6,362 nucleotides of DNA from an uncultured Collinsella sp. (GTDB lineage: Bacteria > Actinomycetota > Coriobacteriia > Coriobacteriales > Coriobacteriaceae). The notes below the pieces were generated by a model that was not told the origin of the DNA, did not search any database, and was given only the letters and a program-made list of their open reading frames with translations. The DNA lies in NCBI GenBank assembly GCA_900549335.1, contig UROJ01000090.1, forward strand, positions 1-6,362, read 5' to 3'. The translations under genes were made by a program, and so were the position numbers. This document shows positions 1 through 5,183 of the stretch, one piece after another. Numbering within the stretch: the stretch's first letter is position 1; each line of letters starts with the position of its first letter.

Positions 1-606
1 GGGAACGATGTAGGCAGCCTCGTTGAGATGGTCGTCGATAGCGCACGTATAAATATGTACGTCGGGGTCCTTCTCGGTCAGCGACTTGAGGCCCTCGGGC
101 GCGGCGACGATGCACAGCATGCGGATGTCCTTAACGCCGCGCTCGCGCAGGTAGCTAATAGCCATCTCGGCCGAGCCACCCGTGGCGAGCATGGGGTCGA
201 CAACCAGGCAGATGCGCTGGTCGATATCCTTGGGCATCTTGCAGTAATACTCATGCGGCTCGTGGGTGACCTCGTCGCGCTCCATGCCGATATGACCCAC
301 GCGAGCGGAGGGCACCAGGTCGAGAATGCCATCGACCATGCCAAGACCGGCGCGCAGGATAGGTACGATAGCGAGCTTTTTGCCGGCAAGCTGCTTAAAC
401 GTGGCGGTAGTGATGGGGGTCTCGACTTCGACGTCTTCCATGGGCAGGTCGCGCATGGCCTCGTAGCCGTCAAAGAGCGCAAGCTCGCGCACGAGCTGGC
501 GGAACTGGTTGGTGCCGGTCGACTTATCGCGCAGGATCGACAGCTTGTGCTGGACGAGCGGATGATCGACAAGCGTCACACGGGACGTATCGTAGGTAAC
601 GGTCAT
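1..606 (-). CDS. upp: Uracil phosphoribosyltransferase, C-terminus cut by window edge
   Basis: This cytosolic enzyme of pyrimidine salvage converts uracil and PRPP to UMP and pyrophosphate. The reading frame gives 202 residues from [16 protein letters not shown] to the window edge, ending in EAAYIVP, with no stop seen. Family members are about 209 residues and continue with a G-L-G-D-A-G-D-R uracil-binding tail, so only about 7-12 residues are missing. Visible motifs are PILRAGLGM (82-90) and the PRPP-binding loop [12 protein letters not shown] (135-146), both intact. The ATG at 606-604 is preceded by AAAGGGG (621-615) with an 8-base spacer, which fixes the start. It lies 121 bases downstream of glpK, far enough that it could have its own promoter, although I see no convincing one. 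In many Gram-positive genomes upp follows the prfA-prmC-sua5 cluster, which matches this setting. Identification is secure. Confidence 0.96.
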   Translation of the reverse strand, partial: MTVTYDTSRVTLVDHPLVQHKLSILRDKSTGTNQFRQLVRELALFDGYEAMRDLPMEDVEVETPITTATFKQLAGKKLAIVPILRAGLGMVDGILDLVPSARVGHIGMERDEVTHEPHEYYCKMPKDIDQRICLVVDPMLATGGSAEMAISYLRERGVKDIRMLCIVAAPEGLKSLTEKDPDVHIYTCAIDDHLNEAAYIVP

Positions 607-649
607 GGGTCTTGCCCCTTTCATTGCGGCCGCAAGATGGCCTTACTGA

Positions 650-684
650 CATGGCGCGCCGCGGCGCTGTTGCCACGCGCCGTG
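650..684. repeat. GC palindrome cluster between glpK and upp
   Basis: The 121-base glpK-upp gap holds overlapping GC palindromes. GCGCCGCGGCGC at 656-667 is a perfect 12-base palindrome. CATGGCGCG (650-658) can pair with CGCGCCGTG (676-684), with one G/T position. A separate GCGGCCGC lies at 626-633. No T-run follows on the minus strand, so this is not a convincing glpK terminator. It may simply reflect GC-rich spacer sequence or form some structure in the upp leader. Confidence 0.3.
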
Positions 685-727
685 CATAAGTTTAGCGGTT
701 TGTTGTATCGAGTGCCCCGTCGCAGCC

Positions 728-2269
728 CTACCGTGCAGTGCCGAGCGAACGCTTGACGGCATCACGCCAACCAGCAAGGTTGCTCTCGCGGCGCTCGGCG
801 GACATATGAGGATGGAAGATTTTGACGATCTGGGCGTTTTGCTCCAGCTCCTCCAAATCCTCCCAGTAGCCGACGGCAAGGCCCGCCAAGTACGCGGCGC
901 CGATCGCCGTGGTCTCCACCGTCTCGCACTGCAGCACGGGGATATCCAGCAGATCGGCCTGGAATTGCATGATGAACTCGTTGCGCGAGGCACCGCCATC
1001 TACGGACAGGCGCTCAATCGAAAGTCCCACGTCCTGCTCCATGGCGCGCAGCACGTCATAACTCTGGTAGGCCATGGACTCGCAGGCCGCACGCACAATG
1101 GTCGCGCGACTCGAGGCGCCGGTCAGGCCGCACACGATACCGCGAGCATGCGGGTCCCACCAGGGAGCCCCCAGGCCTGCGAAGGCAGGGACGAAGTAGC
1201 AGCCCTCGTTGTCATTGATCGAAGTGGCGAGTTGCGCCGACTCGGTCACGTTGGAGATGATGCCCATGTTGTCGCGCAGCCAGTTCATGGTGGAGCCGGC
1301 GGCAAAAATGGAGCCCTCGAGCGCATAGCTGATCTTGCCGTCCGCGGCGATACCGATCGTGGAGACCAGACCGTTCTTGGATTCGACGATCTCGTCACCG
1401 GTATTCATGAGCATGAAGCAGCCCGTACCGTAGGTGTTCTTGGTCTGACCGGGATGGAAACAGCAGTGGCCGAACAGCGAAGCCTGCTGGTCGCCCGCCA
1501 CGCCCATGATGGGCGGCATGTTGGTCATAATATCGCTCGCGACGCGGCCGTAGTCACCCGAGCTCCAGCGCACCTCGGGCATCATGGAGCGCGGAATGTC
1601 GAAGAGCGCCAGCAGGTCGTCATCCCATTCGAGCGTATGGATGTTGAAGAGTGCGGTACGGCTAGCATTGGTGTAGTCGGTAGCAAAGACCTGGCCACCG
1701 GTGAGATTGTAGATGAGCCACGTGTCGATGGTGCCAAACATAAGGTCGCCCGCCGCCGCGCTCTCGCGCGCGCCGTCGACGTTATCGAGAATCCACTGCA
1801 CCTTGGAGGCCGAGAAATACGGGTCGAGTGTAAGTCCCGTGCGGGAGCGCACCAGCTCTTCTGCGCCCTGCTCAACCAAATTATCGATCTGAGACGCGGT
1901 ACGACGGCACTGCCATACGATGGCGTTATAGATGGGCTGACCGCTCACGCGGTCCCAGACCACCGTGGTCTCACGCTGATTGGAGATGCCGATGGCGGCG
2001 ATGCGGTCGGAATGAATCCCGCTCTTAAACTGGACCTCCATCATGACCGCAATCTGGCTGGCAAGGACCGCCATGGGATCTTGCTCCACCCAGCCGGGAC
2101 GCGGGAAGCTGGTTTTGACGCTGCGACGTGCCTGCGCGACGATGCATCCGTACTCGTCGACGATGGTCGCAAGTACCGAGGTGGTGCCGCAGTCGAGCGC
2201 CATGATGTAGGAACCGCCAAAGTTAAACGAGGCATCTTCCATGCCCAGGCTGCCCAGATTCAACGACAT
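728..2269 (-). CDS. glpK: Glycerol kinase (FGGY family)
   Basis: Glycerol kinase phosphorylates glycerol with ATP to sn-glycerol 3-phosphate in the cytosol, for glycolysis and lipid synthesis. At 513 residues it is close to the family's usual ~500, with about 16 extra N-terminal residues. Glycerol-contacting residues are conserved: R99-E100 in ISNQRETT, Y151 in DPYFSASK, and the catalytic base D260 with Q261 in GVAGDQQASLFG. The FGGY signature spans 151-163, the nucleotide-domain GTG is at 281-283, and VDGGASRN (423-430) carries the expected Gly and Asn. Odd: the first phosphate loop reads LDCGTTSVL (25-33), where E. coli has LDQGTTSSR, so the Arg17 equivalent is Leu33. The His phosphorylated by HPr in some Gram-positive GlpKs is not evident in the segment before GVAGDQ. 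Start: AAAGGTG (2282-2276) lies 6 bases before the ATG. No glpF or glpD lies within the window. Another FGGY substrate is unlikely given the conserved glycerol site. Confidence 0.95.
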   Translation of the reverse strand: MSLNLGSLGMEDASFNFGGSYIMALDCGTTSVLATIVDEYGCIVAQARRSVKTSFPRPGWVEQDPMAVLASQIAVMMEVQFKSGIHSDRIAAIGISNQRETTVVWDRVSGQPIYNAIVWQCRRTASQIDNLVEQGAEELVRSRTGLTLDPYFSASKVQWILDNVDGARESAAAGDLMFGTIDTWLIYNLTGGQVFATDYTNASRTALFNIHTLEWDDDLLALFDIPRSMMPEVRWSSGDYGRVASDIMTNMPPIMGVAGDQQASLFGHCCFHPGQTKNTYGTGCFMLMNTGDEIVESKNGLVSTIGIAADGKISYALEGSIFAAGSTMNWLRDNMGIISNVTESAQLATSINDNEGCYFVPAFAGLGAPWWDPHARGIVCGLTGASSRATIVRAACESMAYQSYDVLRAMEQDVGLSIERLSVDGGASRNEFIMQFQADLLDIPVLQCETVETTAIGAAYLAGLAVGYWEDLEELEQNAQIVKIFHPHMSAERRESNLAGWRDAVKRSLGTAR

Positions 2270-2275
2270 CGCTTA

Positions 2276-2282
2276 CACCTTT
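2276..2282 (-). promoter_or_regulatory. glpK ribosome binding site abutting the tsaC stop
   Basis: On the minus strand the tsaC stop TAG (2285-2283) is followed directly by AAAGGTG, then 6 bases and the glpK ATG at 2269. The arrangement argues that tsaC and glpK share a transcript and that glpK translation may be coupled to termination on tsaC. It also decides the glpK start against internal Met codons at residues 10 and 23. Confidence 0.75.
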
Positions 2283-3026
2283 CTATTGCATCGGGTCGGA
2301 CAGGACCCGCTCGATCTCTGATGCGGGAAGTGCGCCTTGGCGCAGGATCTGGAGCCCGCCGTGCTGGAACGACACGATGGTCGAGGCGTCGCGACACGGG
2401 GTCTCACCGGCGTCGACGGCAACATCGACTCCCTCCAGGATGCGATCCTCGACGGCGACAAAGCTTGCCGGCGAGGGCGCCCCATGTGTATTGGCGCTGG
2501 TACAGGCAAGCGGACTGCCGCAGGAGCGGATGAGCGCCTGCACCACAGGCGAGGCCGATGCGCGAAGAGCCACCGTGTCGTCGGCGGCACGCATAAAGGT
2601 CGGCACGCAGGGAGCCGCCTTGACCACGATAGTCAGGGCGCCCGGCCAGCATCGTCGGGCAAGCACGCGAGCCTCTTCTGGGATATCCGTGCCGTAGCGA
2701 TCGAGGGCCTCGGCACCATCAACCAGCCAAGCCACAGTTTGGGTGAGCTCGCGCTGCTTGAGAGTAAAGATGCGGCGGTAGCCGGTACCGAGCGCAGGGA
2801 CCGCGACGCCATTGACGGTGGCATGCGTATCGCGCGGCCACAACAAGGATTCGCTTGTATCTTGGGGGACAGCATCGGAGAAGGCGTTGACCGCCACGGC
2901 GACACCGTAGACTGTCTCGGTCGGGATCAGAGCCAGTCCGCCGCGGCCGAGCACCTCGGCCGTGCGCTCGACGGCAAGCCGATGCGGCTCGCGCGTTCCC
3001 TCGTATACCCGATAGACCGTCTGCAT
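2283..3026 (-). CDS. tsaC: L-threonylcarbamoyladenylate synthase (TsaC/YrdC/Sua5 family)
   Basis: The enzyme makes threonylcarbamoyl-AMP from Thr, bicarbonate and ATP, the first step of t6A37 formation on tRNAs reading ANN codons. At 247 residues it is a short TsaC-type protein without the C-terminal Sua5 domain, but longer than the usual ~190-210. Visible motifs are IPTETVYG (34-41), the active-site KxR as KQR (90-92), WPGALT (127-132), CTSAN (175-179, containing the SxN half of the signature) and STIV (215-218). Odd: 48 residues separate TETVYG from KQR, against about 17 in E. coli YrdC, so about 31 extra residues lie in 48-86. The Pro and Pro-Leu that normally follow KxR are absent. Start: ATG 3026-3024 has AGGGG about 11 bases upstream, a rather long spacer. 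It is followed 13 bases later by glpK. prfA-prmC-tsaC is a widespread cluster, which supports the call. Confidence 0.93.
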   Translation of the reverse strand: MQTVYRVYEGTREPHRLAVERTAEVLGRGGLALIPTETVYGVAVAVNAFSDAVPQDTSESLLWPRDTHATVNGVAVPALGTGYRRIFTLKQRELTQTVAWLVDGAEALDRYGTDIPEEARVLARRCWPGALTIVVKAAPCVPTFMRAADDTVALRASASPVVQALIRSCGSPLACTSANTHGAPSPASFVAVEDRILEGVDVAVDAGETPCRDASTIVSFQHGGLQILRQGALPASEIERVLSDPMQ

Positions 3027-3185
3027 GTGTATGCCAGCCCCTTACGCTTTGGTGCAAGTTTGTTTACTGAGGGGCATTCTCGCACGAAACGTTTAACCCA
3101 TTTGCCCAGAGCGCATGTTGGTTTGGTGAGCGGCCGTAGTAGTCGGTGAAAGTGAGGGGGTTATTGGGCCGTGACAAGCCTCTTT

Positions 3186-3227
3186 GTATGAGCGACGCAG
3201 CGATTCCGTCCGCCGCGCCGCTCATAC
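3186..3227 (-). terminator. Stem-loop after prmC (17-bp stem, no clear U-tract)
   Basis: Beginning 10 bases after the prmC stop, the minus strand has an arm starting GTATGAGCGGCGC (3227-3211), an 8-base loop (3210-3203) and a complementary arm ending CGCTCATAC (3202-3186). The 17-bp stem contains two G-U pairs (3195/3218 and 3199/3214) when read as minus-strand RNA, but A-C mismatches if read from the plus strand. That favours an RNA structure on the prmC transcript. AAAGAGGC follows instead of a U-run, so it may act as a 3'-end protecting stem or a weak or factor-dependent terminator. The remaining gap to tsaC shows nothing I recognise. Confidence 0.5.
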
Positions 3228-3237
3228 GCTTCGTACT

Positions 3238-4497
3238 TTACTGACGCCGTTTGGGCTCGGTGACGATGGCTCGGACGATGCGGGGGCGATCGGTGAGGTC
3301 GCGGACGATGCGCACGTCCGAAAGACCCGCCTGGCGGCAAAGCTCGGCGGCGGCGTCGAGGGCGCCCTCGTAGAGCTCGCAGGCAAACAGGCCGCCGGCG
3401 CGCAGCATGTAGGGCGCCGCATTGAGCAGGCGGCGGAAGATATCAAGGCCGTCGGCGCCGCCCTCGAGCGCCAGGTCGGGCTCAAAGTCCTTGACCTCGT
3501 GCGGCAACGAGCGCATGACGTCGGTCGGGATGTAAGGCGGATTGGAGACGAGCACGTCGAAGGTACCCCACTCCTCACGGGGAATGGAGCTCACCAGATT
3601 GGTGAGGCTAAAGGTGACCTCGTCGGATGTGAGACCGAGCGCGTCGCGGTTTTTTGTCGCGAGGTCGATAGCGCGCGGCTCGATATCGGTGGCGGTACAG
3701 GTGACGTGGCCACGGCGCTCCCAGGCAAGGGAAAGCGAGATGCAGCCCGTGCCGCAGCCGACCTCGAGAACGCGAGCGATACGGGGCTCGACCGGAGCGG
3801 GCGCGGCGGCATCCCGCACTAGGGCAGCCTCCTGGTCGGCACCTTCGATGGCAATACCGTATTCGTCGAGTTCGGGCTCAGCGAGCTCCTCAGCTTCCGC
3901 AGCTTCGGCCTCCTCGGCCTGCGCGGCGGCTTCCTCGGCCTCGCGATCAGCCAGTTCCTCGGCATAGGCGCGACTGCCCAGCACATCGCCACCCAGCGCC
4001 GCCTCGTCGGCAGCCGTGAGGTTTGCGGCACGGCGCTCGGCTGTCGCTCGCTCGTCGGCCAATGCGGCTTCGGCTTTGCGCGCCTGCTCGACCTCGTCGT
4101 TCCAGGGCAGCTCAGCGCGCTGGCGGGTGGCAGCCTCGGGGCTCAGCACCTCGGCATCCAGATAATTGAGGACTTCCTCGACGAGCATCTCGGTCTCGGG
4201 ACGCGGAATGAGTACGCCAGGGGCGCACGCGACGTCGATCATGCGGAACTGCGTGCTGCCCGTGATGTACTGTAGCGGCTCGCCTTTGGCGCGGCGGACG
4301 ACCGCCGCGTGCATGGTCTCGAGCTGAGCCGCGTCGAGCATCTCGTCCATGCGCATATATAAGTCGATGCGTGCCAAGCCCGTGGCAGCGCAGAGCAACC
4401 ACTCAGCAGAAAGACGGGGATGCTCCTCGCCGCGCTCGGCCAGGTACTCCTTGGTCCACTCGAGACAACGCTTGATGGTCCAAATCTCGTTTGCCAT
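3238..4497 (-). CDS. prmC: Release factor glutamine N5-methyltransferase with long acidic insertion
   Basis: PrmC transfers a methyl group from SAM to the Gln of the GGQ motif of RF1 and RF2, which raises termination efficiency; its substrate gene prfA lies just upstream. The helical N-terminal domain (about 1-95) includes ERGEEHPRLSAEWLL and EPLQYITG. IPRPETE (97-103) leads towards the SAM fold, with VLEVGCGTG (243-251) as the SAM loop and NPPY (319-322) holding the substrate Gln. Odd: about 123 extra residues (roughly 116-238), mostly Ala, Glu, Asp and Arg, separate IPRPETE from the SAM loop. E. coli PrmC is 277 residues; this is 419. The insertion is in frame and both flanks are normal, so it is not a frameshift. 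Start: ATG 4497 has GGAGG (4507-4503) 5 bases upstream. Stop is TAA. The family call is secure; the role of the insertion is unknown. Confidence 0.95.
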   Translation of the reverse strand: MANEIWTIKRCLEWTKEYLAERGEEHPRLSAEWLLCAATGLARIDLYMRMDEMLDAAQLETMHAAVVRRAKGEPLQYITGSTQFRMIDVACAPGVLIPRPETEMLVEEVLNYLDAEVLSPEAATRQRAELPWNDEVEQARKAEAALADERATAERRAANLTAADEAALGGDVLGSRAYAEELADREAEEAAAQAEEAEAAEAEELAEPELDEYGIAIEGADQEAALVRDAAAPAPVEPRIARVLEVGCGTGCISLSLAWERRGHVTCTATDIEPRAIDLATKNRDALGLTSDEVTFSLTNLVSSIPREEWGTFDVLVSNPPYIPTDVMRSLPHEVKDFEPDLALEGGADGLDIFRRLLNAAPYMLRAGGLFACELYEGALDAAAELCRQAGLSDVRIVRDLTDRPRIVRAIVTEPKRRQ

Positions 4498-4545
4498 GGG
4501 GTCCTCCCCTCTTATGCGCCGGGCGGCGCGCGAATGTCGGAGCAG

Positions 4546-4574
4546 ATTGTACGCGAGGGCGACGCACGATAAGG
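4546..4574 (-). promoter_or_regulatory. Possible prmC promoter (good -10, weak -35)
   Basis: TACAAT, a five-of-six match to the -10 consensus, sits on the minus strand at 4551-4546, about 49 bases before the prmC ATG. Seventeen bases upstream is CCTTAT (4574-4569), a poor -35. A separate promoter is plausible because prmC is 686 bases from prfA with terminator-like hairpins in between. Confidence is limited by the weak -35. Confidence 0.3.
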
Positions 4575-4661
4575 GACGATTGAAGGCGATTATCGAGAAT
4601 CAGCCCAGAATTTTGCACCGGGCTCGTTCAAAGTGTTCATTCGTCGACGTCTAGATTTGCA

Positions 4662-4736
4662 TTCGTCAAGCTTTTGGCAAGGTTGCCCCAAAACTGACCA
4701 ATATCCAACCAAGAACTTGCCAAACCACTTGACGAA
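4662..4736. repeat. Interrupted inverted repeat upstream of prmC
   Basis: TTCGTCAAG (4662-4670) is the exact reverse complement of CTTGACGAA (4728-4736), and TTTGGCAAG (4673-4681) of CTTGCCAAA (4716-4724). The two 9-bp blocks are separated by CT on one side and CCA on the other, with a 34-base loop. In minus-strand RNA this would be an 18-bp stem 165 bases or more before prmC. It could be a leader structure, a protein-binding site or the remnant of a mobile repeat. It has no T-run on either side. Confidence 0.6.
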
Positions 4737-4888
4737 CAAGGCGGTAAAAATCACCCCGCGACTTCTCGGACGATTTTTGGAGCAATATTTTCAATAGCAG
4801 ATGAATGCCGATAATTTCTTAAAGCAGGTAAATAGCTTAATTTCCAACAAAACGAATTGAATAAATTTGAAAAGCAATTTACCCAACC
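4737..4888. other. AT-rich non-coding island
   Basis: This stretch holds no gene I can support. GC content is 27 % over 4781-4880 by direct count, against 62 % at 5161-5220. Only very short reading frames exist: a 34-codon minus-strand frame (4895-4791) discussed in the findings and a 19-codon plus-strand frame from 4801. The composition is compatible with a promoter region or with acquired DNA adjoining the repeats on its right. Confidence 0.55.
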
Positions 4889-4944
4889 TAGTCATTGGGG
4901 ACGTTCCTAAACGACTAGTCAAACAAGAACGTCCCCAATGACTA
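4889..4944. repeat. REP-like perfect 18-bp inverted repeat
   Basis: TAGTCATTGGGGACGTTC (4889-4906) is repeated as its exact reverse complement at 4927-4944. The 20-base spacer contains the 8-base palindrome GACTAGTC (4913-4920). The ggggacgttc core recurs in degenerate direct copies immediately to the right. Short palindromes of this design resemble REP elements spread by REP-associated tyrosine transposases (RAYT). That assignment is inferred from form alone, and no transposase gene is in the window. Confidence 0.7.
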
Positions 4945-4949
4945 AGCCA

Positions 4950-4997
4950 GGAATGTCCCAAAGTGCCGGCAGAAAAGGAACGTCCCTAACTGCCGCC
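4950..4997. repeat. Degenerate direct repeats of the gggacgttc unit
   Basis: Two 21-base units, 4950-4970 (GGAATGTCCCAAAGTGCCGGC) in shortened description GGAATGTCCC then AAAGTGCCGGC, and 4977-4997, GGAACGTCCC then TAACTGCCGCC, agree at 17 of 21 positions with a 27-base period. Both echo GAACGTCCCC at the right arm of the adjoining inverted repeat, giving three related units in tandem. The second runs into a 6-bp hairpin, CTGCCG-CCTT-CGGCAG, at 4990-5005. Confidence 0.55.
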
Positions 4998-5040
4998 TTC
5001 GGCAGCGATGGCAACGCCACAGGTAGAGGACGGACAGCGA

Positions 5041-5139
5041 GCGGGTCGCATTTGAGACAAGGTGACGTGAAACGAAAGGGCGCTGACCTTCTGGTCGCGC
5101 CCTTGAAGTTGAACGTCAGATTGTCCAAATGCGGCCCGC
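5041..5139. repeat. 99-base imperfect palindrome downstream of prfA
   Basis: The whole segment folds on itself. 5041-5054 pairs with 5126-5139 (14 bp, one G-T), 5056-5060 with 5121-5125, 5063-5068 with 5113-5118, 5076-5083 with 5097-5104 and 5085-5088 with 5093-5096, leaving a TTCT loop. That totals 37 pairs, with only a base bulge at 5055 and 5084 and two internal loops. It is non-coding and lies between prfA and the REP-like repeats. It could be a MITE-like element, a processed RNA hairpin or an elaborated transcription end. Confidence 0.7.
5066..5104 (-). terminator. Possible intrinsic terminator of prfA
   Basis: On the minus strand the core of the long palindrome reads AAGGGCGC-GACC (5104-5093), loop AGAA, then GGTC-A-GCGCCCTT (5088-5076): a 12-bp GC-rich stem with one bulged base. 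It is followed by TCGTTTCACG, a short T-rich tail. The position, about 80 bases past the prfA stop, suits a terminator, although the T-run is interrupted. Confidence 0.4.
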
Positions 5140-5152
5140 GCAGCGTCGGCCC

Positions 5153-5180
5153 GTTACGCGGTTTGGCAAAACCGCGTAAC
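5153..5180. repeat. Perfect 12-bp palindrome next to the prfA stop codon
   Basis: GTTACGCGGTTT (5153-5164), loop GGCA (5165-5168) and AAACCGCGTAAC (5169-5180) form a perfect stem-loop starting 3 bases after the prfA TAG. On the minus strand it is followed by GGGCCGACGC, not a T-run, so it is not a standard intrinsic terminator. It may protect the mRNA 3' end or be a DNA-level repeat. Confidence 0.65.
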
Positions 5181-5183
5181 CCA

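Noticed and set aside
650..727. Promoter for upp (TAAACT near 690 on the minus strand)
   Set aside because: Four of six -10 matches but no -35 at a suitable distance.
28..756. 242-codon plus-strand reading frame opposite upp
   Set aside because: Antisense of upp, whose protein motifs are unmistakable on the minus strand.
806..2533. 575-codon plus-strand reading frame opposite glpK and tsaC
   Set aside because: It is the antisense shadow of two well-recognised genes in GC-rich DNA, with no known motif and rich in Arg, Gly and His as expected of such shadows.
3027..3185. Promoter for tsaC
   Set aside because: The best pair, TTTCGT and TAAACA at 17 bases, is too poor a match to report.
3542..3967. 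141-codon Ser/Ala-rich plus-strand frame opposite prmC
   Set aside because: Low-complexity mirror of the Ala/Glu-rich PrmC insertion.
4801..4860. 19-codon plus-strand frame in the AT-rich island
   Set aside because: Too short, with no ribosome binding site; expected by chance.
4498..5183. tRNA, CRISPR array or known riboswitch in the prfA-prmC gap
   Set aside because: No cloverleaf, no regularly spaced repeats with unique spacers, and no riboswitch core I recognise; the structures are simple palindromes.
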